Shown here: positions 44,144 through 52,571 of the stretch, one piece after another
How the letters are laid out: each line of letters starts with the position of its first letter
Numbering within the stretch: the first letter of the stretch is position 1
Assembly: GCF_001184025.1 (NCBI RefSeq)
Contig: NZ_BBYG01000019.1
Coordinates: 124,001 to 188,000, forward strand
DNA: 64,000 bases
Source: Streptomyces maremycinicus
GTDB taxonomy: Bacteria > Actinomycetota > Actinomycetes > Streptomycetales > Streptomycetaceae
Direction: 5' to 3'
The notes under the pieces: model-generated
What the model saw: only the letters and a program-made list of their open reading frames with translations
Database searches by the model: none
Told to the model about the DNA's origin: nothing
Translations under genes and position numbers: made by a program

Positions 44144-44770
44144 ATGGAACAGACAGCGTTGCGTCCCAAGCCCCTGCCGGGCTCCGAGCCCGCCGGTGGT
44201 GCCAGGCCCGCCGGCGGTGCCGGGCCGGACGGCCGGGGCCGCCGCCCGCACGCCGCGCGCCGCCGCGGCCGACGGCTGACGACCCTGCTGTTCGGCCTGG
44301 TCACCGGCACCGTCCTGGTCCTGTCCGGCGTCGGACTCGGCACCGTGGGGGCGACCGTGATCGGCATGAGCAGACTGGCCGAGCTCCAGCGGCAGGCGGG
44401 TCAGGACGGCCGGGGAGCGCCGGGCGTCGCGACCGTCCCGGGCCTGCCGGGCCCGGCCACGCCGGACGCTTCGTCCGGGGCGCCCGCCGCGTCACGGCGC
44501 GAGCCGGGGGCCACCCTCGGCCTGGAGGCCGTGGACGCGCCGAGGGCGGGCGCCGAGATCGTCGCCGTCCACGTGCCCGGCCCCGGACATACGGCCGGCC
44601 TGCTCCGCGGTGACGTCCTGCTGAAGTTCGGCGGGACCCGGATCGACTCGGCCATGGACCTCGCCCGGGCGGTCGACGCGGCCCGCCCCGGCGTGGCGAT
44701 CAAGATGACGGTGCGGCATCACGGCGGCGGATACGACAGGTTGACGGTGATCCCCGGCATCGTCACCTGA
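44144..44770 (+). CDS. Membrane-anchored PDZ-domain protein
   Basis: 208 residues. About 45 basic, Gly/Arg/Pro-rich residues, then one membrane helix (LLFGLVTGTVLVLSGVGLGTVGATVI, about 48-73), a Pro/Ala linker, and a C-terminal PDZ domain (about 120-208: AEIVAVHVPGPGHTAGLLRGDVLLKFGG). The topology puts the PDZ domain outside. There is no protease domain, unlike HtrA. GGAGG precedes ATG 44144. It may tether or present extracytoplasmic partners; no partner gene is evident. Confidence 0.85.
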   Translation: MEQTALRPKPLPGSEPAGGARPAGGAGPDGRGRRPHAARRRGRRLTTLLFGLVTGTVLVLSGVGLGTVGATVIGMSRLAELQRQAGQDGRGAPGVATVPGLPGPATPDASSGAPAASRREPGATLGLEAVDAPRAGAEIVAVHVPGPGHTAGLLRGDVLLKFGGTRIDSAMDLARAVDAARPGVAIKMTVRHHGGGYDRLTVIPGIVT

Positions 44771-45391
44771 CCGGGCCCCGGGACGACCGCCCGCACGGCC
44801 CGGCACCGCCCCGACCGCCGCCACCACCGGACAGGCCCGCACCGCCCGGCCGGCACCGCCCCGACCGCCGCCACCACCGGACAGGCCCGCACCGCCCGGC
44901 CGGAACCGCCCCGGCCGCCGCCACCGGACGAACCACCGTCCGGCCGGCACCGCCCGGGCCGGCGCCACCGCCGGACATGCCCGTACGGCCCGGTCGGCAG
45001 CGCCCCGGCCGCCCCCGCCGCCGGACAGGCCACCGGCCGGGCGGGACGCCACCGCGTCGCCGTGAGCGTCGGGCCGACCTTTCCTTGCTCCGGGCCGTCC
45101 ACGAGGTCGGTTGCTACGGACTCTGCGTGGGGTGCGTCGGGTGGGTGAAGGCCGTCCTGTTCCGGGCCGGGGCGTGCCGCCGCACGGAGCGGGTCTTCGG
45201 TGGTGTCCTGCTGCTCCTGGGCCCGAGCACGGCCCCGGACGGCTGCCCCGGGCAGGTCCCCCGCCCGGAACCCGTACCGATCGGCTCGCGCGACCTCCGC
45301 CGTACGGGCAGGATGCTGCCCGTACGGCCTTCACGTCAGCGTCACCCCGTCCGTCACACGTCAGCCGCCACGTCCTTTCTGGGAGGCCAGG
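44771..45391. repeat. Gene-free interval with a 50-bp perfect tandem duplication
   Basis: Units 44801-44850 and 44851-44900 are identical 50-mers beginning CGGCACCGCCCCGACCGCCG. Degenerate copies continue to about 45050. The remaining 340 bp (45051-45391) hold no gene I would accept, but GGGAGG (45381-45386) is the ribosome site of the next gene. Confidence 0.85.
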
Positions 45392-46519
45392 ATGACCGGC
45401 ACCGCCACCGGGTCCTTCACCGCCGACGACTACCGGACCCGCATGGAGCGCGCCGCGCGCCAGGCCGCCGACGCCGGACTCGCCGGACTGCTCGTGGCGC
45501 CCGGACCCGACCTCGTATGGCTCACCGGGTACGCGCCCACCGCCGTCACCGAACGGCTCACCCTGCTCGTCCTCGCCCCCGGCCGGGACCCCGTCCTCGT
45601 GGTGCCGACGCTGGAGGCCCCCGACGCCGCGAAGGCGGTCGGCGCCCCGGCGCTCACCCTGCGGGACTGGACCGACGGCAAGGACCCCTACGCGGCCACC
45701 GCCGGCCTCGTCGACAAGGGCGGCCGGTTCGGGATCAGCGACAACGCCTGGGCGATGCACCTGCTGGGCCTCCAGAACGCCCTGCCCGCCACCTCCTACG
45801 CCTCGCTCACCGAGGTCCTGCCGATGTTGCGCGCCGTCAAGGACGCGACGGAGCTGGAGCTGATGGCGGCCGCCGGAGCTGCCGCGGACGCGACGTTCGA
45901 GGAGATCCGGAAGGTCCCCTTCGCCGGGCGCCGGGAGACCGAGGTCGGCGCCGACCTCGCCGCCCTGCTGCGCCGGCACGGGCACTCCCAGGTCGACTTC
46001 ACGATCGTCGCCTCCGGGCCGAACGGCGCCAACCCGCACCACGAGGTCGGCGACCGGGTCATCGAGCACGGCGACATGGTCGTCCTGGACTTCGGCGGCC
46101 TCAAGGACGGCTACGGCTCCGACACCTCCCGCACCGTGCACGTCGGGGAGCCCACCGACGAGGAGCGCCGGGTCCACGACCTCGTGCGCGCGGCCCAGGA
46201 GGCGGGCTTCCGGGCGGTCCGGCCGGGCGTCGCCTGCCAGGAGGTCGACCGGGCCGCCCGCGCGGTCATCGCGGATGCCGGCTACGGCGAGTACTTCATC
46301 CACCGCACCGGCCACGGCATCGGCGTCACCACCCACGAGCCGCCCTACATGATCGAGGGCGAGGAACGACCCCTCGTGCCCGGCATGTGCTTCTCCGTCG
46401 AGCCCGGGGTCTATCTGCCGGGCCGGTTCGGTGTGCGTATCGAGGACATCGTCACCGTCACCGAGGACGGCGGCCGCCGTCTCAACGACACCACCCGCGA
46501 GTTGGTCATGGTGGACTGA
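45392..46519 (+). CDS. M24-family metallopeptidase (Xaa-Pro aminopeptidase type)
   Basis: 375 residues with a creatinase-like N-terminal domain (about 1-145) and a pita-bread catalytic domain. Metal ligands appear in order: Asp (VVLDFGG), Asp (GSDTSRTVH), His (HRTGHGIG), Glu (FSVEPGVY) and Glu (RIEDIV). It removes an N-terminal residue before proline. Cytoplasmic, no signal peptide. ATG 45392 follows GGGAGG. A phosphotransferase-like gene starts 46 bp after the stop. Confidence 0.93.
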   Translation: MTGTATGSFTADDYRTRMERAARQAADAGLAGLLVAPGPDLVWLTGYAPTAVTERLTLLVLAPGRDPVLVVPTLEAPDAAKAVGAPALTLRDWTDGKDPYAATAGLVDKGGRFGISDNAWAMHLLGLQNALPATSYASLTEVLPMLRAVKDATELELMAAAGAAADATFEEIRKVPFAGRRETEVGADLAALLRRHGHSQVDFTIVASGPNGANPHHEVGDRVIEHGDMVVLDFGGLKDGYGSDTSRTVHVGEPTDEERRVHDLVRAAQEAGFRAVRPGVACQEVDRAARAVIADAGYGEYFIHRTGHGIGVTTHEPPYMIEGEERPLVPGMCFSVEPGVYLPGRFGVRIEDIVTVTEDGGRRLNDTTRELVMVD

Positions 46520-46565
46520 CCGACCCAGGAGTCCCGGCACCCATCCGAACGGCAGCGTCGCGACC

Positions 46566-47654
46566 ATGACCCAGGCACCGACACCCACCGCGGACACCGT
46601 CCGCCGACTGGTCCGCTCGCTCCTCGACGAGGGCGGCACGAGCGGCCCGGGGCCGGAGGTACGCCCCGTCGCCGAGGGCGACGCGCCCGCCACCTGGTGG
46701 GTGGGCACCCGTCATGTGCTGCGCCTCGCGACGGACCGTGAGACGACCCTGCGCCGCCGCCGGGAGCTGCGGCTGCGCGATCTCGTCCGCCCGCACGTCC
46801 CGGTCGCCGTGCCCACCAGCGTCGCGCACGGCGAGTGGTCGCCCGGGCTGGCGTACACCCTCGACACCAAGGTGCCCGGCGGCACCGCCGAGGAGCACGA
46901 CGTGTCGGCCGTCGGCGAGGCCGACCTCGCCGGACTGCTCCGGGGGCTGCGCGAGGTGCCGGCCCGCCAGGCCGAGGCGCTCGGGGTGCCGCGCACCGCC
47001 CCGCGCTCCCTGGAGGCGCTGCGCCGGATGGCCGTGGCCGCAGCCCAACGCCTCGCCCGTGCCGACGAGTTCGACCCGTCCCGTCTGCACCAGCTCACCC
47101 CGCCCGGCGCGGCGCAGCTCGCCGCCCAGCCCGGCACCGCCGTCCTCGTCCACCACGCCCTGCGGGGCGAGCACCTCGTGGTGAGCGCCGACGGCCGGGT
47201 GCGCGGTGTCCTCGACTGGACCGGCGCGGTCCTCGGGGATCCCGCCGAGGACATCGCGGGCCTCGCCCTCGCCGTCGGCTCCGGCGCGGCCGTCCGCGCC
47301 GCCACCCTCGCCGGTTACGGAGCCCGCCCCTGTCTGCGCGGCCTGTGGCTCGCCCGCTGCGACACCGTCGTCCGCCTCGCGGAGCGCCTCGACGGCCGTA
47401 CCGGCGGCCGTACGGCCGGGCGCACCACCGGCAGCACCACGGGCCGCACCACCGGCCCACGGGACGCCGAGGAGCTGACCCTGCCCCGGGTCCAGCTGGC
47501 ACGGGCCTGGGAGGCCATCCTGCTGGAGCGGGTGACGGAGTTCCGCGAGGACGGGGAGGACCCGGAGACCGGGGAGGACCCGGAGACCGGGGAGGACCCG
47601 GAGACCGGGGAGGACAGGGAAGGCGGGGCGGGCGGGACGGACGGAGTGGGGTGA
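46566..47654 (+). CDS. Aminoglycoside-phosphotransferase-like protein lacking the catalytic Asp
   Basis: 362 residues of the APH/choline-kinase fold. The N-lobe has the nucleotide-contact WWVGTRHVLRLA. The catalytic loop, normally HGDLHPGNVL, reads HHALRGEHLVV, so the base Asp and the Mg-binding Asn are both replaced; the following VLDWTGAVLGDPAEDIA keeps the DFG-like Asp and the GDP motif. It is therefore likely inactive as a kinase or uses another chemistry. Two low-complexity regions follow: GRT/GTT repeats (about 278-297) and three exact 18-bp repeats coding GEDPET (47553-47606) near the C-terminus. Confidence 0.82.
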   Translation: MTQAPTPTADTVRRLVRSLLDEGGTSGPGPEVRPVAEGDAPATWWVGTRHVLRLATDRETTLRRRRELRLRDLVRPHVPVAVPTSVAHGEWSPGLAYTLDTKVPGGTAEEHDVSAVGEADLAGLLRGLREVPARQAEALGVPRTAPRSLEALRRMAVAAAQRLARADEFDPSRLHQLTPPGAAQLAAQPGTAVLVHHALRGEHLVVSADGRVRGVLDWTGAVLGDPAEDIAGLALAVGSGAAVRAATLAGYGARPCLRGLWLARCDTVVRLAERLDGRTGGRTAGRTTGSTTGRTTGPRDAEELTLPRVQLARAWEAILLERVTEFREDGEDPETGEDPETGEDPETGEDREGGAGGTDGVG

Positions 47655-47664
47655 CGCAGAGGGG

Positions 47665-47687
47665 CGGGCCCGGGGTCTCCCACCGGG
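47665..47687. terminator. Short GC hairpin between convergent genes
   Basis: GGCCCGG and CCGGGCC pair around a 9-base loop, between the stop at 47654 and the treZ stop at 47707. Confidence 0.5.
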
Positions 47688-47706
47688 CCGTCCCGACGGG
47701 TGTCCC

Positions 47707-49452
47707 TCAGTCCTGCTCCAGTACCACGCACGACTCGCCCGGCACGTGCAGCAGCCCGTCCCGGCCCGGAACGTCCACCGGATCCCAGGTGAGGAGGACG
47801 CGGGCCGGACGCGGGCCCAGGGGGATCGCGGCCGGCTCCTTGCCGAGGTTGACGGCCACCAGGACGTCACCGCGCCGGAACGCCAGCCAGTGGGCCTGCG
47901 GGTCGTGGGCGACCTTGATGTCGGCCAGATCCGGATCGGTGAGGTCGGCGGTCGCGTGCCGCAGCGCGATCAGCTCGCGGTACCAGGCCAGCACGCGCGC
48001 GTGCGGCTCGCGCTCCGGCTCGGACCAGTCCAGGCACGAGCGCTCGCGCGTCGCCGGGTCCTGCGGGTCGGGCACGTCCTCCTCGGCCCAGCCGTGCGCC
48101 GCGAACTCCCGCCGCCGACCCCGCCGTACGGCCTCGGCGAGCTCCGGGTCGGTGTGGTCGGTGAAGTACTGCCACGGTGTGCCCGCCGCCCACTCCTCGC
48201 CCATGAAGAGCATCGGCGTGAACGGCGCGGTCAGCGTCAGCGCCGCCGCGCAGGCCAGCAGACCGGGGGAGAGGGACGCCGACAGCCGGTCGCCCTGGGC
48301 GCGGTTGCCGATCTGGTCGTGGGTCTGGCCGTACCCGAGGAGCCGGTGCGCGGGCAGCCGGGCGCGGTCCAGCGGGCGGCCGTGACGTCGGCCACGGAAG
48401 TCCGAGTAGGTGCCGTCGTGGAAGAAGCCGCCGGTGAGGGTCTTGGCGAGCGCCGCGAACGGGTCGCGCGCGAAGTCGGCGTAGTAGCCCTGCGACTCAC
48501 CGGTGAGCGCGGTGTGCAGAGCGTGGTGGAAGTCGTCGTTCCACTGCGCGTGCAGACCCAGACCGCCGGCCCGGCGGGGGGTGATCAGCCGCGGGTCGTT
48601 CAGATCGGACTCGGCGATCAGGAACAGCGGGCGCCCGGTCTCCTCGGCGAGGGCGTCCACCGCCGCCGACAGCTCCTCCAGGAAGTGACACGCGCGCGTG
48701 TCGGCCAGCGCGTGCACCGCGTCCAGCCGCAGCCCGTCGAGCCGGTAGTCGCGCAGCCAGGCCAGCGCGCTGCCCAGCAGATAGGCGCGCACCTCGTCCG
48801 AACCGGGCGCGTCCAGGTTGATGGCGGCGCCCCACGGCGTGTGGTGTGTCTGTGTGAAGTACGGGCCGAACTCCGGCAGGTAGTTGCCGGACGGTCCCAG
48901 ATGGTTGTGCACGACGTCCAGGACGACGCCCAGCCCGAGCGCGTGCGCCCGGTCGACGAACCGCTTCAGCGCCTCGGGACCGCCGTACGGTTCGTGCACC
49001 GCCCACGGCGACACCCCGTCGTAGCCCCAGCCGTGCCGGCCGGGAAACGCGCACAGCGGCATCAACTCGACGTGTGTGATACCGAGTTCGGCGAGATGCT
49101 CCAAGCGCCCCGCGGCCGCGTCCAGGGTGCCCTCGGGCGTGTACGTGCCCACGTGCAGCTCGTACAGGACCGCGCCCGGCAGCGGTCGGCCCGGCCACGG
49201 TGTACGCCACGCGTAGCGGGCCTGGTCGACGACCGCGCTCAGCCCGTCCGGGCCGTCCGGCTGACGGCGCGAGCGGGGGTCGGGGCGGACGGGGCCGTCG
49301 TCCACCGCGAAGCCGTACCGCGAGCCGTCCGCGGCCTCCGCCTCCCCGGTCCACCACCCCGTCCGCTCCGGATCGCGCTCCAACGCGCGGGTGATGTCGT
49401 CGCACTGGAGCGTCACACGTTCGGCCTGCGGTGCCCACACCTCGAACTGCAC
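47707..49452 (-). CDS. treZ: Malto-oligosyltrehalose trehalohydrolase
   Basis: 581 residues, GH13. It cleaves trehalose off maltooligosyl-trehalose made by TreY. An N-terminal beta domain (FEVWAPQAERVTL) is followed by the barrel: LDVVHNH (region I), DGLRLDAVHAL (II, nucleophile Asp), FLIAESD (III, acid Glu) and GYGQTHDQIGN (IV). GTG 49452. It is unlinked from treY and glgX by about 5.8 kb of other genes, although all are on the same strand. Confidence 0.93.
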   Translation of the reverse strand: MQFEVWAPQAERVTLQCDDITRALERDPERTGWWTGEAEAADGSRYGFAVDDGPVRPDPRSRRQPDGPDGLSAVVDQARYAWRTPWPGRPLPGAVLYELHVGTYTPEGTLDAAAGRLEHLAELGITHVELMPLCAFPGRHGWGYDGVSPWAVHEPYGGPEALKRFVDRAHALGLGVVLDVVHNHLGPSGNYLPEFGPYFTQTHHTPWGAAINLDAPGSDEVRAYLLGSALAWLRDYRLDGLRLDAVHALADTRACHFLEELSAAVDALAEETGRPLFLIAESDLNDPRLITPRRAGGLGLHAQWNDDFHHALHTALTGESQGYYADFARDPFAALAKTLTGGFFHDGTYSDFRGRRHGRPLDRARLPAHRLLGYGQTHDQIGNRAQGDRLSASLSPGLLACAAALTLTAPFTPMLFMGEEWAAGTPWQYFTDHTDPELAEAVRRGRRREFAAHGWAEEDVPDPQDPATRERSCLDWSEPEREPHARVLAWYRELIALRHATADLTDPDLADIKVAHDPQAHWLAFRRGDVLVAVNLGKEPAAIPLGPRPARVLLTWDPVDVPGRDGLLHVPGESCVVLEQD

Positions 49453-49617
49453 GGACGGTTCCCCTTCGTCTGCTCACCGTGATGTAGCGCGTCGGGTCCA
49501 TCGTGCTCCACCGGAGATCAATCCGCTTTTGGAACACTCCCATTGGCGGCACGCGCGCGGGCCGGGCGTTTTCGCGTCTTCTGGACACCCGGGGCGCGCT
49601 GACCGACAATCACCACC

Positions 49618-50169
49618 GTGACGTCGTCTTTCGAGTTCAACACGTACCCCGCGCGGTTGTCCGACGTGGAGCGCGACCGAGCGCTGAAGGTGCTGCGTGA
49701 CGGCGTCGCCATGGGGCGGCTGTCGCACGACACGTTCATCCGCCGTATGGAGCTGGCTCTCGTCGCCCGCCGCTCCGACGAGCTCGCCGTCCTCACCGCC
49801 GACCTGCCCAGGGAGAGCCGCCTGTCGCGGGTCGTCTTCGGCAGCGTCGAGGCGGTCTCCGGGTTCACCGTCCGGCTGCGCAGGGCCTGGCAGGCCGAGC
49901 GGCTGCCCAAACTGCTGCTGCCGCACCCCGGCACCGAGAGCGCGCTGCGCATCGGCCGCGACCCGGCGAGCGGCCTCAGGCTGACCCACGAGAGCGTCTC
50001 CCGGGTGCACGCCGAACTCAGGCGCCAGGGCGGGATGTGGGTGCTGCGCGACCTCGGCTCCACCAACGGCACCACGGTCAACGGGCGTCGTGTCATCGGC
50101 GCGGCCGTGGTCCGCGAGGGCGACCAGGTCGCCTTCGGCCGCATGGCGTTCCGCCTCTCGGTGAACTGA
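49618..50169 (+). CDS. DUF1707-FHA domain protein
   Basis: 183 residues. N-terminal DUF1707 helical domain (about 8-62: RLSDVERDRALKVLRDGVAMGRLS, with RRMELALVARRSDELAVL following) joined to a C-terminal FHA domain (about 105-183) with all phosphothreonine-recognition marks: RIGRDP, SVSRVHAEL, LGSTNGTTVNG. It reads Ser/Thr-kinase signals in the cytoplasm. GTG 49618 appears leaderless: GACAAT lies 7 bases upstream and there is no ribosome site. It is divergent from treZ. Confidence 0.92.
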   Translation: MTSSFEFNTYPARLSDVERDRALKVLRDGVAMGRLSHDTFIRRMELALVARRSDELAVLTADLPRESRLSRVVFGSVEAVSGFTVRLRRAWQAERLPKLLLPHPGTESALRIGRDPASGLRLTHESVSRVHAELRRQGGMWVLRDLGSTNGTTVNGRRVIGAAVVREGDQVAFGRMAFRLSVN

Positions 50170-50483
50170 CCGGCCGGACCTCCCCGCCGGACCTCCCCGC
50201 CGAGTCCACGCGCCGAGCCCACGCGCCGAGGCGGCCCACCGAGGCGGCCCACCGAGCCGGTCCTCCGGAGTGGCTGCCGAACCGGCCTGACGAACCGGTC
50301 CACCGGCCGGGTCGCTTCGCCGCCGGTGCCGCTCGGTCGGTCCCCGGGCCGGACGCGGTCCGTCGAACCATGGGGTTCCGGCGGGTCCCGACGATGCCCC
50401 GCGCCCACCCGCGATACCGCCGCCGCCCGCTCAAGTCCCCCCGCCCATCGCGGTGTTGACGAACCCCCGGCCCATGACTCACT
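50170..50483. other. Gene-free interval with short direct repeats
   Basis: 314 bp. GGACCTCCCCGCC occurs twice in tandem (about 50176-50200), then CACGCGCCGAG twice and GGCGGCCCACCGA twice. I see no gene, and no convincing promoter beyond what must serve the carboxypeptidase. Confidence 0.5.
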
Positions 50484-51896
50484 GTGCGTACACCAGACAC
50501 GCCAGGTGAACCGACGGCGCCGCCCCGTGGGAGGTGTGCCCTGCCGCCCCTCCTCCGTTACCCGACCGTGGACGAACTCGCGGCCCGCGCGGCAGCGCTC
50601 GCCGTCCGTGGTTCCGGGGACGTCCGGCTGCGTCGCGCCGGGGTCTCACGCGCGGGCTCGCCCCTGTGGCTGCTCTCCGTCGGGCGCGGCACCCGCCAGG
50701 CCCTCGTCGTCGCCGGGCCGCACGCCAACGAGCCCGTGGGCGGTGCCACCGTCCTGAGGCTGGCCGAGCGCGTCCTCGCCGACCCGCGGCTCACCGTCGG
50801 CGCCGACGCCACCTGGAACCTGCTGCTCTGCCTCGACCCCGACGGCCTGCGCCGCAACGAGGGCTGGCTGACCGGCCCCTACAGCCTCGGCCGCTACTTC
50901 CGTCACTTCTTCCGCCCCGGCTTCCTGGAGCAGCCCGAGTGGCTGCCCGACGGCGCGGCCGCCGCCGCGCTGCCGGAGACCCGGACGCTGCTCCGTCTCC
51001 AGGACGAACTGAAACCCTTCTTCCAGTGCTCGCTGCACGGCGTCGACGTCGGCGGCGCCTTCGTCGAACTCACCCGCGACCTGCCCGGACTCTCCCGGCG
51101 CGTCGCCCACACCGCCGCCCGCCTCGGCATCCCCCGCGAACTCGGGCCGTACGACACCCTGTACTGGCCCCGGCTCGGGCCGGCCGTCTACCGGATCCCG
51201 CCGCCGCGACCGCGTGATCTCGCCGCCGCCATCACCGAGGCGGCCGTCGAGTCGACCTGGTACCACCCGCACCGGCACGGCACGGTCACCGCGGTAGTGG
51301 AGGCGCCCATGTGGGGCGTCGCCGCCATGGAGGACGACTCCCCGCCCGCCGACCGGGACACGGTGCTGCGCGCCGTGAGCGCTGCCCTGAGTCATGACGC
51401 ACAGTTGCTGGAACGTATCCTCGCGCGGGTGCGGCCCCATCTCGCGAGCACCCCGGACGCGGCCCGTCTGCTCGCCCCGGTCGACGACTACCTACTGATC
51501 TGCCCCGGTCTCGCGGCCGCCTGGGACCCCGCCACGGCCGACCCCGCCCGCCCCCTGCCCGCGCTCAGCACCGCCCACCTGACCGCCCTGCGCATCGCGG
51601 GGCGCCGGATCGCCGTCCGGACCGCGGGCCTGCTGCACCAGCTGGTCACCGGCACCGGACGCGATCCGGCCGGCGCGCTGCCGGAGCTGGACGGCCTCAT
51701 CGACGCCTGGTGCGCCGATTACGAGGACGAGTGCGGGGCGCGCTGGATTCCCGTCGCGCGCCAGGCGGAGTACCAGGCACGGGTGGTGCTGGCCGCGTTC
51801 GAGCTGGCGGGCCGCCGCGCCGCCGAGCCCGCGGGTGCCCGTTCGGGTGAGTCGGACTGGGGTACACAGCCGGCCGTGCCGATGCATCGGGAATGA
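50484..51896 (+). CDS. M14-family zinc carboxypeptidase, paralogue A
   Basis: 470 residues from GTG 50484; the start is uncertain because there is no ribosome site and the conserved part begins about 20 residues in (RYPTVDELAARA). Zinc ligands are His and Glu of GPHANEPVGG and His of SLHGVDVGG; the catalytic Glu is in VTAVVEAPMW. No signal peptide, so it should be cytoplasmic, acting on peptides or cell-wall stem peptides after uptake. Its stop overlaps the SSI gene start (ATGA). A homologue on the other strand lies 0.7 kb away. Longer at the C-terminus than B. Confidence 0.88.
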   Translation: MRTPDTPGEPTAPPRGRCALPPLLRYPTVDELAARAAALAVRGSGDVRLRRAGVSRAGSPLWLLSVGRGTRQALVVAGPHANEPVGGATVLRLAERVLADPRLTVGADATWNLLLCLDPDGLRRNEGWLTGPYSLGRYFRHFFRPGFLEQPEWLPDGAAAAALPETRTLLRLQDELKPFFQCSLHGVDVGGAFVELTRDLPGLSRRVAHTAARLGIPRELGPYDTLYWPRLGPAVYRIPPPRPRDLAAAITEAAVESTWYHPHRHGTVTAVVEAPMWGVAAMEDDSPPADRDTVLRAVSAALSHDAQLLERILARVRPHLASTPDAARLLAPVDDYLLICPGLAAAWDPATADPARPLPALSTAHLTALRIAGRRIAVRTAGLLHQLVTGTGRDPAGALPELDGLIDAWCADYEDECGARWIPVARQAEYQARVVLAAFELAGRRAAEPAGARSGESDWGTQPAVPMHRE

Positions 51897-52348
51897 CGTA
51901 CTTCCTCAACCGTCGCCGGTCGGCCGAAGCCGTACGGCGCGCGCTCACGGCCGCGGCCGTCCTCCTCCTGACCGTCGGCGCCGCCCCGGCCCTGGCGGCC
52001 TCCCACGACGCCCTTCCCGGCAACTGGCTCCAGCTCACCGTCACCCGCGGCGACTCCCGCTCCAGCGACACCCGGGGCACCCTGCTGCTGTGCGACCCGC
52101 CCCAGGGCCACTCCCGCGCCGTGGAGGCCTGCGACGTCCTGACACGGGCCGGCGGGGACGTCGGCGCCCTCACCGCGGACGGCAGCCGCATCTGCCCGCT
52201 CATGTACGCGCCTGTGACGGTCCGCGCGCAGGGGCAGTGGAACGGGCGCCCGGTCGACTACGAGCGCACCTTCGGCAACGACTGCGAGCGGGAGGCGCTG
52301 ACGGGGGCGGTGTTCGCCCTCGACGACCAGGAGGTCCCGGAGGTCTGA
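51893..52348 (+). CDS. Subtilisin inhibitor-like protein (SSI family)
   Basis: 151 residues. Signal peptide with cleavage near ALA-AS (35), preceded by an Arg-rich N-terminus. The mature domain of about 115 residues has the four SSI cysteines in order: LLLCDPP, VEACDVL, RICPLMY and GNDCERE, matching the two disulfides of Streptomyces subtilisin inhibitor. The reactive loop is CPLMY, so P1 is Leu where SSI has Met (CPMVY). It would inhibit subtilisin-type proteases outside the cell. Translation is coupled to the upstream M14 gene by a 4-bp overlap. Confidence 0.9.
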   Translation: MTYFLNRRRSAEAVRRALTAAAVLLLTVGAAPALAASHDALPGNWLQLTVTRGDSRSSDTRGTLLLCDPPQGHSRAVEACDVLTRAGGDVGALTADGSRICPLMYAPVTVRAQGQWNGRPVDYERTFGNDCEREALTGAVFALDDQEVPEV

Positions 52349-52571
52349 CCGGGCCGGACCGCCGCGGGCACCCGCGCGTGCCCGCGGCCCTGCCCGGCGT
52401 CCGGCCCGCCGTCCCGTTCTCCGGGATGTACCGTTGCCCGTCCGCCATGCCGTCCCGTTCGCCCGTCCGCCACGCCTTCCCGTCCGGCGCGCAGCCCGTG
52501 ATCCCGTTCGCCGCCCGTCCCGATTGTGCGGGCCGATGCGCGAGCCGATGCGCGGGCCGGTGTGCGGGCCG

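Noticed and set aside
44801..44900. 50-bp repeats considered as insertion-sequence ends or attachment sites
   Set aside because: They are direct, adjacent and decay with distance; no transposase or integrase is present.
45111..45395. Small frame upstream of the M24 peptidase
   Set aside because: No ribosome site and no domain; Pro/Arg/Gly-rich as expected from chance frames in this GC-rich region.
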